A model generated the notes under the pieces. The model was not told the origin of the DNA, did no database searches, and was given only the letters and a program-made list of their open reading frames with translations. A DNA stretch of 64,000 nucleotides from Cupriavidus sp. D384 (lineage in GTDB: Bacteria > Pseudomonadota > Gammaproteobacteria > Burkholderiales > Burkholderiaceae). Each line of letters starts with the position of its first letter. Position 1 is the stretch's first letter. The position numbers and the translations under genes were made by a program. Positions 36,048 through 44,270 of the stretch are shown piece by piece. The stretch is taken from contig NZ_BBQI01000073.1 in the NCBI RefSeq assembly GCF_001652915.1, forward strand, positions 62,001 through 126,000. The letters run 5' to 3'.

Positions 36048-36067
36048 ATACAGTATGTGGTATATCA
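36048..36067 (-). promoter_or_regulatory. Oxalate-regulon operator 6 and promoter, for CoA-transferase paralogue 2
   Basis: Identical in 20 of 20 bases to operator 1 (TGATATACCACATACTGTAT in transcription direction). TTGCGT lies 17 bases before TACTGT. The gene starts 36 bases downstream of the site. Confidence 0.78.
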
Positions 36068-36421
36068 CGAAGACGCAAGGGGGTTTAAACCCGAATCCGG
36101 GAGGTTTCGATGATGCGTTGCAGCAAATGCGGATGGAGGCCGACAACGGCCGGCAGCCAGCGCGCGTATCAAGCGCTGGCGATGACTGGCAAAGCGGTGA
36201 AAATGACATCCTCGAACGGGATGCCGGGGCAGGAAAACGGTCAGCCACCAGCAGTTGGTTGTGGCGGCAGGCAGGATTCGAAGTCTTCCGCCGCGCGGGG
36301 GCGCGGCGGGGCAAGTGGGCGGGGTGCAGCAACGTGGCGCGACATGGCGCTTGTCAGCATGGCACCGCCCTCGCCTCACCGATGGGTCCTGGCAAAGGCG
36401 AGCGCATGGCGCGACCGGCCG
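36068..36421. other. Gap between operator 6 and the gntR stop; small palindromes only
   Basis: Contains the perfect palindrome GGGTTTAAACCC (36081-36092) overlapping a short CCCG/CGGG stem (36091-36101), which could weakly end the gntR transcript. Short open frames here have no coding signature. Nothing else recognised. Confidence 0.4.
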
Positions 36422-37141
36422 TCAGTCCAGGAAATCGCAGTTCTTTTCCACGTACTCGGCCAGGTCCAGCGAATGCTGGCGCACCAGCCGTTCGGCCAGT
36501 TCCGTATCGCGCTTTTCCAGGGCTTCGATAATCCGCAGATGATCGACGATGGAGCGCGCCGCACGGTCGCTCTGCGAGATCGTCATTTTCCGAATCGCTC
36601 GCACATGGACAAAGATGTTCTTGATCTGGTCCATGATGACCTGCGACTTCGACAGCTGCACGATCGCCTGGTGGAACACGATATTGGCGTCGGAGTATTC
36701 CTCGATATGCTCGGCCGGCGTTGAATCGCGGAAGCTGTCGAACATATGGCGCAGCTTGCCGATTTCCTCGTCGGTGGCATTCTGCGTGGCCAGGCGCGCC
36801 GCCATGCTTTCCAGCGCGGCCCAGACCTGGATCATCTCGACGATTTCACGCTTGGTCTTGCGGGTGATATAGATCCCGCGGCGCGGCACCGTGCGCAGGA
36901 ACCCTTCCTGCTCCAGCAGTGTCATGGCCTCGCGGATCGGCGTGCGGCTTACGCCCAGCGCTTCGGACAGTACGCGTTCGTCAAGCCGGACTTCGTCGCG
37001 CGATTGGTAGATGTCGGCGTCGGCAATGGCCTGGCGCAGCATTGCGTACGCCTGGTCGCGCAGGCTGGCGCCGGCGTTGATCGGTTGCAGCGACAGGGAC
37101 AGCCCTTGCGGCTGGACTTCAGGTTGGCTTTGGGCAGACAT
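36422..37141 (-). CDS. GntR-family regulator, FadR/FCD subfamily; candidate repressor of the oxalate regulon
   Basis: 239 residues. Winged-helix DNA-binding domain at about 25-95 (SEALGVSRTPIREAMTLLEQEGFLRTVPRRGIYIT) and an FCD ligand domain at about 100-230, with metal-ligand candidates in DANIVFH (Asp151, His157), FVHVR (His179) and VDHLR (His201). Such domains sense small carboxylates. It lies inside the cluster of eight conserved operators and has one upstream of itself (37302-37321), pointing to autoregulation and control of the oxalate genes. The link between protein and operator is inference. Confidence 0.88.
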   Translation of the reverse strand: MSAQSQPEVQPQGLSLSLQPINAGASLRDQAYAMLRQAIADADIYQSRDEVRLDERVLSEALGVSRTPIREAMTLLEQEGFLRTVPRRGIYITRKTKREIVEMIQVWAALESMAARLATQNATDEEIGKLRHMFDSFRDSTPAEHIEEYSDANIVFHQAIVQLSKSQVIMDQIKNIFVHVRAIRKMTISQSDRAARSIVDHLRIIEALEKRDTELAERLVRQHSLDLAEYVEKNCDFLD

Positions 37142-37162
37142 GAATGCACTCGTCAGTGGCCG

Positions 37163-37196
37163 GTGCCCCGGACGCCGGTCTGGCGTCCGGTGGCAC
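37163..37196 (-). other. Stable hairpin in the gntR leader
   Basis: CCGGACGCC (37168-37176) and GGCGTCCGG (37182-37190) form nine pairs with a five-base loop; GTGCC/GGCAC extend the stem past one bulged base. It ends about 20 bases before the gntR start codon. No T tract follows. Confidence 0.5.
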
Positions 37197-37301
37197 GCGT
37201 CCCGTGAACGTCATGGCACCAGTTTGGCATGGCGCCATGCGTTCCGCTCATCAATCTGGCGTGTTTCCGCGCCACACTGCGAGGCAAGGGACGAATCCGG
37301 C

Positions 37302-37321
37302 CTTTCGTATATGGTATATCA
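37302..37321 (-). promoter_or_regulatory. Oxalate-regulon operator 7, for gntR
   Basis: Reads TGATATACCATATACGAAAG in transcription direction, the most diverged copy in its last four bases. TGCCGT lies 17 bases before TACGAA. The leader to gntR is about 155 bases. Confidence 0.68.
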
Positions 37322-37360
37322 CAATGACGGCACTGCCGAAGGTCATTGCCCTCGTTTCGA

Positions 37361-38377
37361 TCAGGCGGCCTTGGCCACCTTGACCGGTTCGGCGCTGGCT
37401 GCAAGCGCCACCTGGGCCATGCGGTCGCGCTGCTTGATCAGGCCCAGCACCGCATCGATCATCGGCGTGGGCTGCCCGATCATCCGGCCCATTTCCTGAA
37501 CCACGGTCAGCAGCGGATCGATCTCCATGGCCCGGCCCGCCTCCAGGTCCTGCAGCATCGACGTCTTGTGCGCCCCAACCGCGCCCGCGCCATCGATGCG
37601 CCGTTCCACATCCACCCGGAAATGAACGCCGAAGCGCTCGGCGATGTCCTTGGCTTCGAGCATCATCTGCTTCGACAACGCACGCGTGGCCGGATCGGAC
37701 GTGATGATGTCCAGCGTGCCATGTGTCAGCGCGCTGATCGGGTTGAAGCAGAGATTGCCCCACAGCTTGAGCCAGATCTCGTCACGGATGTTGTCGCGCA
37801 CCGGCGCGTCCAGGTCGGCCTTTGCCATCATCTCCGCCAGGCGGGTCACGCGCTCCGAACGGGTGCCGTCCGGCTCGCCAATCGGGAATTTCTTGCCGTA
37901 GACGTGCTTGATGACGCCGGGCGACACGATCTCGGCCGCCGGATACAGCACGCAGCCAATGGCGCGCTCCGGCCCCAGGCCCTGCCACTGCTTGCCGCCC
38001 GGGTCCACGCTTTCCAGGGTCCGGCCGGCGAATTCGCCGCCATGCTTGTGGAAATACCAGTAGGGAATGCCGTTGACGCCGGTCACCACGGCGGTCTCGG
38101 GCCCCAGCAGCGGCTGCATCAGGTCCACCACGCCGGGCACCTGGTGCGCCTTCAAAGTGATGAATACGTAATCTTGCGGGCCGAGTTCACGCGGATCGCT
38201 GGTGCAACGAACCTTGGCGACGCGCTCCTCGCCCTCGATCTGCAGGCGCACGCCGTTGGCCTGCATGGCCGCCAGATGGGGCCCCCGCGCGATAAAGCTG
38301 ACATCGGCGCCCGCCAACGCCAGCTGGGCGCCCATGTAGCCGCCAATGGCTCCCGCTCCGTAGATACAGATCTTCAT
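37361..38377 (-). CDS. Ketopantoate reductase (PanE/ApbA)-family oxidoreductase
   Basis: 338 residues starting MKICIYGAGAIGGYMGAQLAL. The nucleotide motif GAGAIGGYMG, the segment VFITLKAHQVPGV with the conserved lysine and the C-terminal helical domain are those of the family. True PanE serves pantothenate synthesis, but the location between two regulon operators and beside gntR suggests a catabolic reductase for a small 2-keto acid. Candidates include glyoxylate or tartronate-semialdehyde-like compounds; this is inference. A promoter-like TTGTCG-16-TATAGT overlaps operator 8. Confidence 0.8.
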   Translation of the reverse strand: MKICIYGAGAIGGYMGAQLALAGADVSFIARGPHLAAMQANGVRLQIEGEERVAKVRCTSDPRELGPQDYVFITLKAHQVPGVVDLMQPLLGPETAVVTGVNGIPYWYFHKHGGEFAGRTLESVDPGGKQWQGLGPERAIGCVLYPAAEIVSPGVIKHVYGKKFPIGEPDGTRSERVTRLAEMMAKADLDAPVRDNIRDEIWLKLWGNLCFNPISALTHGTLDIITSDPATRALSKQMMLEAKDIAERFGVHFRVDVERRIDGAGAVGAHKTSMLQDLEAGRAMEIDPLLTVVQEMGRMIGQPTPMIDAVLGLIKQRDRMAQVALAASAEPVKVAKAA

Positions 38378-38420
38378 CGGTTGTCTCCTGATGGTTGTGA
38401 TAGTGATGCGTAAAGTTCTT

Positions 38421-38440
38421 TGGTATATCACATACTATAT
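38421..38440 (+). promoter_or_regulatory. Oxalate-regulon operator 8, between panE-like and terC-like genes
   Basis: Reads TGGTATATCACATACTATAT on the plus strand, that is, in the same orientation relative to the plus-strand terC-like gene as the other seven sites have to their genes. For the minus-strand panE-like gene it overlaps TATAGT of a TTGTCG-16-TATAGT promoter. It could therefore control both directions. Confidence 0.68.
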
Positions 38441-38608
38441 TTCACAATCGCCATTCGACAACCTCGTTCTTTCACTCAGTGGTGCAGAACACGCTGTACC
38501 GGTTTCGCCGCGTGCAGGGTGTGTACTACCATGTCTACCGTTGTCCGCTTGCGGGCCGCCCTTCCGCTTCCCGGCCCTCTTCCACCGTCACGGAGATCTG
38601 GAGTCCGC

Positions 38609-39370
38609 ATGGAAACACTGCTCGTACTGGCACGCGACCCGTCGGCCTGGGCCGCTTTGGCTACCCTGGTTGCCATGGAAATCGTGCTGGGCATCGACAA
38701 TCTGATCTTTATTTCCATCCTGACCAACAAGCTCCCCGCGGAAAACCGGGAAAAGGCGCGCCGCATCGGTATTGGCCTGGCCCTGATCCTGCGGCTGGGG
38801 CTGCTTGCCACCATCGCCGTGATCGTGGCGCTGACCGAACCGGTCTTCACGGTGTTCGGCAAGGGCATTTCCTGGCGGGACATCATCCTGATTGCCGGTG
38901 GCGCCTTCCTGGTCTGGAAAGCCACGCGCGAAATCCACGAGCACGTGGCGCCCGAGGCCGAACACGAGGACGAACTGGCCGCTGCCCGCCCCGTGCCCGG
39001 CTTCGCTGCAGCCATCGGCCAGATCCTGGTGCTGGACCTGGTCTTTTCCATCGACAGCATCATTACCGCCGTAGGCATGACAGATCACATTCCGATCATG
39101 TTCGTGGCCGTGATCGCCGCCGTGACCGTGATGCTGGTGGCCGCCACCCCGCTTGCCAACTTCATCAATCGCAACCCGACCATCGTGATGCTGGCGCTGG
39201 CCTTCCTGATCATGATCGGCATGACGCTCATCGCCGACGGGCTGGGTCACCATGTGCCGAAGGGCTATATCTATACGGCGATGGCGTTCTCCACGGCCGT
39301 GGAGGGACTGAACATGCTCGCCCGGCGCCGGCGTGCGAAGGCTGGCAGCAAGGCTGTCGCACACGATTGA
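38609..39370 (+). CDS. TerC-family integral membrane protein
   Basis: 253 residues starting [21 protein letters not shown], with GGAG upstream of the ATG. Seven or so spans. The conserved acidic motifs [12 protein letters not shown] and [12 protein letters not shown] are present; these are thought to bind metal in TerC/YjbE-type proteins, which have been linked to manganese or other metal export. Operator 8 lies 169-188 bases upstream in the orientation that suits this gene. It converges with paaX. Confidence 0.88.
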   Translation: METLLVLARDPSAWAALATLVAMEIVLGIDNLIFISILTNKLPAENREKARRIGIGLALILRLGLLATIAVIVALTEPVFTVFGKGISWRDIILIAGGAFLVWKATREIHEHVAPEAEHEDELAAARPVPGFAAAIGQILVLDLVFSIDSIITAVGMTDHIPIMFVAVIAAVTVMLVAATPLANFINRNPTIVMLALAFLIMIGMTLIADGLGHHVPKGYIYTAMAFSTAVEGLNMLARRRRAKAGSKAVAHD

Positions 39371-39389
39371 CGGCAACAGGCTCAGGCGG

Positions 39390-40322
39390 CTATTCGTGAA
39401 AACGTGACGTGAACCGCTCGCGTAACACGCGCATGGGCGATTGAAAAATGCCGCCCTCCGTTTCCAGATACGCCCGCAGATGGGCCTCGCTGGCTGGCAA
39501 CAGTGCGGCGTAGAGTGCACCGGTACCGGCCCGCGCCTCACGGCCGGGCCAGTCGGCCGGCAGCAGTTCATCGGGCAGCCCGGGGTCTCGCAACAGCACG
39601 CGGCGATATTCGTGGATCAGCAGGATGCGCACGAAAAACGCATCGGCCGCCGACAGTGACGGGGCTTCCTTGACCCACGAGGCAAAGCGCCTGACATACG
39701 CCTGCCACGCCTGCGCCACCTCCTTGAGCCGATAGGTCTGTTGGATCAGCTGTTCAAGCGGCCGCCGCGAGAACGCGGCCGCCGATTCGGCCACCATCAC
39801 GGCCGCATGCTCGGCGGCGCCGGCGGCCGCCAGGATTTCTTCCAGCGAGCCCTGGTCGGCATTGGGGTGCGCGAACACCCCAGGCGCCACTGGCCCGAAG
39901 CCTTCCCAGAGCAGTTCCCTGCGCAATGGCTGCCGCATCGATGCCCTGGTGTCGTTGCGCAGCAGCACCAGCGTCCACTTGCCGTCCCATGCCGGCGACG
40001 CGCCCGCATAGATGCGCTTGCCCGCGTGCTGAACGCGTAGCAGGCCCGCATCGGACAGGCCGTAGAAACTCTTGCGGCCCACGCGCGTGGCCGCCAGCCA
40101 GTCGTCGGCCGCCAGCCGGAAGATTGCCGTGCGCACCAGACGGTTGCTCAGGCCAAACGGCGCCGACAGCGTGATCAGGCTGCCCAGCCAAGGCGCCTGC
40201 GGCCGCGGCGCAATCACATCGCCATACATCGTCACCAGCAGCGAGCCCGCCCCCAGTTTCAGCCCCTTCGACAGCCGGGCCACGGCAGGCGATACCCCCT
40301 CCGGCTTCAACACGTCAGGCAT
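39390..40322 (-). CDS. paaX: Phenylacetate-degradation repressor PaaX
   Basis: 310 residues starting [21 protein letters not shown]-terminal winged-helix part ([36 protein letters not shown]) and the central and C-terminal PaaX domains (YDG-like [31 protein letters not shown]). PaaX represses paa genes until phenylacetyl-CoA is made. Divergent from paaA with a dyad operator in between, as expected. Confidence 0.93.
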   Translation of the reverse strand: MPDVLKPEGVSPAVARLSKGLKLGAGSLLVTMYGDVIAPRPQAPWLGSLITLSAPFGLSNRLVRTAIFRLAADDWLAATRVGRKSFYGLSDAGLLRVQHAGKRIYAGASPAWDGKWTLVLLRNDTRASMRQPLRRELLWEGFGPVAPGVFAHPNADQGSLEEILAAAGAAEHAAVMVAESAAAFSRRPLEQLIQQTYRLKEVAQAWQAYVRRFASWVKEAPSLSAADAFFVRILLIHEYRRVLLRDPGLPDELLPADWPGREARAGTGALYAALLPASEAHLRAYLETEGGIFQSPMRVLRERFTSRFHE

Positions 40323-40338
40323 GGGTCTCCTTGCGCAA

Positions 40339-40386
40339 AGTGATACACACGAACTCGTTGAATGAGTCAAATCGTATCACTATGAT
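40339..40386 (+). promoter_or_regulatory. paaABCDE promoter and candidate PaaX operator
   Basis: TTGAAT (40358-40363), a 17-base spacer and TATGAT (40381-40386). The inverted repeat AGTGATAC (40339-40346) and GTATCACT (40374-40381) brackets the -35 and touches the -10 box. On the minus strand TTGACT-17-TGTATC can serve paaX, so one operator could control both genes. Confidence 0.65.
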
Positions 40387-40435
40387 CCTGATCAATGTCA
40401 GGCCTACGAACCTGACGCGAATCACGGAGACATGC

Positions 40436-41437
<1,002 letters not shown>

Positions 41438-41497
41438 CGCGCCCCTTTCCGCAATTCAGCGTTTCAGCATCCAGCACTCAACAAGCAGGAGACAGCC

Positions 41498-41779
41498 ATG
41501 AGCGAATGGCCGCTTTGGGAAATCTTTATCCGCAGCCAGCACGGGCTGGCGCACAAGCATGTCGGCAGCCTGCACGCGGCCGACGCAGCCATGGCGATCA
41601 ACAACGCCCGCGATGTCTACACGCGCCGCAACGAGGGCGTCAGCATCTGGGCCGTGCCGGCCACGCATATCGCCGCCAGCAGCCCGACCGACAAGGGCCC
41701 GCTGTTCGAACCGGCCAACAGCAAGGTCTATCGCCATCCCACGTTCTTTCCGATGCCGGAAGCGGTCAAGCACATCTGA
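41498..41779 (+). CDS. paaB: 1,2-phenylacetyl-CoA epoxidase subunit PaaB
   Basis: 93 residues starting MSEWPLWEIFIRSQHGLAHKH, with AGGAGA before the ATG. The family motif HKHVGSLHAADAAMAINNARDVYTRR is nearly identical to known PaaB. It bridges PaaA-PaaC dimers in the epoxidase complex. 60 bases after paaA and eight before paaC. Confidence 0.95.
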   Translation: MSEWPLWEIFIRSQHGLAHKHVGSLHAADAAMAINNARDVYTRRNEGVSIWAVPATHIAASSPTDKGPLFEPANSKVYRHPTFFPMPEAVKHI

Positions 41780-41787
41780 GGCACGCC

Positions 41788-42549
41788 ATGCAAGTCAGCA
41801 AGCAAGCAACCTTCGACTACCTGCTGCGCCTGGGCGATACCGCGCTGGTGCTGGGCCAGCGCCTGTCCGAATGGTGCGGCAAGGGCCCTGCGCTGGAGGA
41901 GGATATCGCGCTGACCAACGTCGCCCTGGACCTGATCGGCCAGGCGCGCATGTGGCTGTCCCATGCCGGTGAAGTGGAAGGCGCGTGCCGCACCGAAGAC
42001 CAGCTCGCCTATCTGCGCGACGCGCACCAGTTCCGCAACCCGCTGCTGGTGGAGCAGCCCAACGGCAGCTATGCCGATACGCTGGCACGCCAGTTCCTGT
42101 TCGATACCTGGCACTATTACCTGCTCGACGCGCTGCGGCGGTCCAGCGATGCCGCCATCGCCGCCATCGCCGACAAGGCCGTCAAGGAAGTGGCCTATCA
42201 CGCCCGCCGCAGCGCCGATCTGGTGGTGCGCCTGGGCGACGGCACGGCCGAAAGCCATCGCCGCATGCAGGACGCCATCGACCGCCTGTGGATGTACACC
42301 GGCGAGCTGTTCGACGCCGACAGCGTCGATGCCACCCTGATCGCGGCCGGCGTGGCCTGCGACCCCGCCGCGCTGCAGGCGCCCTGGCGCAAACAGGTGG
42401 CCGACGTACTGGAAGAAGCCACACTGGAAATGCCGGCCGATGGCTGGATGCAGCGCGGCGGCCACGCCGGGCGCCACTCCGAACACCTTGGCTTCCTGCT
42501 GGCCGAGATGCAGTTCCTGCAGCGCGCCTATCCCGGCGCCACGTGGTGA
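41788..42549 (+). CDS. paaC: 1,2-phenylacetyl-CoA epoxidase, structural subunit PaaC
   Basis: 253 residues starting MQVSKQATFDYLLRLGDTALV. Ferritin-like fold related to PaaA (LTNVALDLIGQARMWLSHAGEV, EVAYHARRSADLVVRLGDGT). It forms the stable core with PaaA and is needed for activity but does not carry the active diiron site. Its stop overlaps a GTG that could be an alternative start for paaD. Confidence 0.95.
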   Translation: MQVSKQATFDYLLRLGDTALVLGQRLSEWCGKGPALEEDIALTNVALDLIGQARMWLSHAGEVEGACRTEDQLAYLRDAHQFRNPLLVEQPNGSYADTLARQFLFDTWHYYLLDALRRSSDAAIAAIADKAVKEVAYHARRSADLVVRLGDGTAESHRRMQDAIDRLWMYTGELFDADSVDATLIAAGVACDPAALQAPWRKQVADVLEEATLEMPADGWMQRGGHAGRHSEHLGFLLAEMQFLQRAYPGATW

Positions 42550-42554
42550 GCAGC

Positions 42555-43088
42555 ATGCAGGCGCAGGCAATCGTCCATCCCCACGCCACGATGGCCCCAA
42601 CCGCGGACACCATCTGGTCGTGGCTCGACACCATCCCCGATCCCGAGATTCCGGTGATCTCGGTCATCGATCTCGGCATCGTGCGTGGCGTGCACTGGGA
42701 AGCCGACACCTGCGTGGTGACGATCACCCCGACGTATTCGGGCTGTCCCGCCGTCACGCTGATCCGCGAGCAGATCGTGCAGGCGCTGGGCGAGCATGGC
42801 ATCGGCCAGGTGGATGTGCGGCTGCAACTGGCGCCGGCCTGGACCACCGACTGGATGACCGCGCGTGGCCGGCAGCAGCTGGCCGGCTACGGCATTGCAC
42901 CGCCCGCGCAGACTGTCATCGACATCAGCGGCATTACCCGCCGGCGCCAGCCCGCACCGAAGGTGGCATGCCCCCATTGCGGTTCGGCCCACACGCACCT
43001 GGTCAGCCAGTTCGGGTCCACGGCCTGCAAGGCGCTGTACCGCTGCGGCGACTGCCGCGAGCCGTTCGACTACTTCAAGGCGCATTGA
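42555..43088 (+). CDS. paaD: Phenylacetate degradation protein PaaD (Fe-S assembly-like)
   Basis: 177 residues from the ATG at 42555; a GTG at 42546 overlapping the paaC stop (GTGA) would add three residues. The N-terminal MIP18/DUF59 domain is clear (IPDPEIPVISVIDLGIVRGV, TPTYSGCPAVTLI), and the C-terminal zinc-ribbon-like part has CPHCGSAHTH and CGDC. PaaD is thought to help mature metal clusters of the epoxidase system. Confidence 0.94.
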   Translation: MQAQAIVHPHATMAPTADTIWSWLDTIPDPEIPVISVIDLGIVRGVHWEADTCVVTITPTYSGCPAVTLIREQIVQALGEHGIGQVDVRLQLAPAWTTDWMTARGRQQLAGYGIAPPAQTVIDISGITRRRQPAPKVACPHCGSAHTHLVSQFGSTACKALYRCGDCREPFDYFKAH

Positions 43089-43113
43089 GCCGCCGCGACC
43101 GGAAGACACTGAC

Positions 43114-44190
43114 ATGAGCACTTTCCATGCCCTGCGCGTGACCGATGTCACCAACGAGACGCGCGATGCCATCGCCGTGACCTTCGACGTCCCGCCGGAA
43201 CTGGCCGAGACGTATCGCTACGCGCCCGGCCAGCACCTGACCGTGCGCACGCGCATTGCCGGCAACGAAGTGCGCCGCTCCTATTCGATCTGCGCCGCCG
43301 CGCAGGACCAGCGCCTGCGCATTGCCATCAAGCGCGTGGACGGCGGCCTGTTCTCGAACTGGGCTACCGCCACGCTGCGCGCCGGTTGCACGCTTGACGT
43401 GATGCCGCCGTCCGGCCATTTCAGCGTGCCGCTCGATGCCGGCCACCGCAAGCACTACGTGGGCTTTGCCGCTGGCAGCGGCATCACGCCGCTGCTGTCG
43501 ATCATCGAAACCACGCTGCGTGCCGAGCCGGATAGCCGCTTCACGCTGTTCTACGGCAACCGCGCGTCGTCCACGGTGATCTTCAAGGAAGCACTCGAAG
43601 ACCTGAAGGACACCTACCTGCACCGGCTAAACCTGGTCTTTATCCTGAGCCGCGAGACGCTCGACATCGACCTGTTCAACGGCCGCCTGGACGGCGCCAA
43701 GGCCGACGCGCTGCTCAAGCAGTGGGTGGACCCGGCCAGCATCGACGTGGCCTTTATCTGCGGCCCGCAGTCGATGATGGAAGGCGTATCCGACGCATTG
43801 AAGCAGAACGGCGTCGACCCCGCTCGCATCAAGCGCGAGCTGTTCGGCACCAGCGCGCCGGCCACCCGCGCGCCGCAGCCGCAAGGCGCCGCCGCCGGCA
43901 AGCAGGATTGCGAGGTCACGGTGATACAGGATGGCCGCTCGCGCCGCTTCACCGTGGCCCGGAACACCCAGACGGTGCTCGACGCCGCGCTGGAACAGGG
44001 CATCGAGCTGCCCTATTCGTGCAAGGGCGGCGTCTGTTCCACCTGCCGCTGCAAGCGCGTCTCGGGCGAAGTCGACATGGATGTGAACTTCGCGCTGGAA
44101 GACTACGAAGTGGCGCGCGGCTTCATCCTGAGCTGCCAGAGCTACGCCGTCAGCAGCAAGCTCGTGCTCGACTTCGATCAGGAAACCTGA
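43114..44190 (+). CDS. paaE: 1,2-phenylacetyl-CoA epoxidase, reductase subunit PaaE
   Basis: 358 residues starting MSTFHALRVTDVTNETRDAIA. Ferredoxin-NADP reductase-type FAD domain (HLTVRTRIAGNEVRRSYSIC), NAD domain (GFAAGSGITPLLSIIETTL) and a C-terminal plant-type [2Fe-2S] domain with CKGGVCSTCRCK plus a later cysteine in LSCQSY. It passes electrons from NADPH to PaaA. Confidence 0.95.
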   Translation: MSTFHALRVTDVTNETRDAIAVTFDVPPELAETYRYAPGQHLTVRTRIAGNEVRRSYSICAAAQDQRLRIAIKRVDGGLFSNWATATLRAGCTLDVMPPSGHFSVPLDAGHRKHYVGFAAGSGITPLLSIIETTLRAEPDSRFTLFYGNRASSTVIFKEALEDLKDTYLHRLNLVFILSRETLDIDLFNGRLDGAKADALLKQWVDPASIDVAFICGPQSMMEGVSDALKQNGVDPARIKRELFGTSAPATRAPQPQGAAAGKQDCEVTVIQDGRSRRFTVARNTQTVLDAALEQGIELPYSCKGGVCSTCRCKRVSGEVDMDVNFALEDYEVARGFILSCQSYAVSSKLVLDFDQET

Positions 44191-44270
44191 GCGGCCCCCA
44201 CACCCGCCCTGCCCCATCACAACGCCCTTCACGCTTCGGCGTAGACGATCTGGAAAATTTGGAGACCCCC

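Noticed and set aside
36075-36110. Overlapping palindromes GGGTTTAAACCC and CCCG/CGGG as an attachment or insertion site
   Set aside because: No direct repeat, integrase or transposase gene is near, and there is no sign of inserted DNA; at most a weak terminator.
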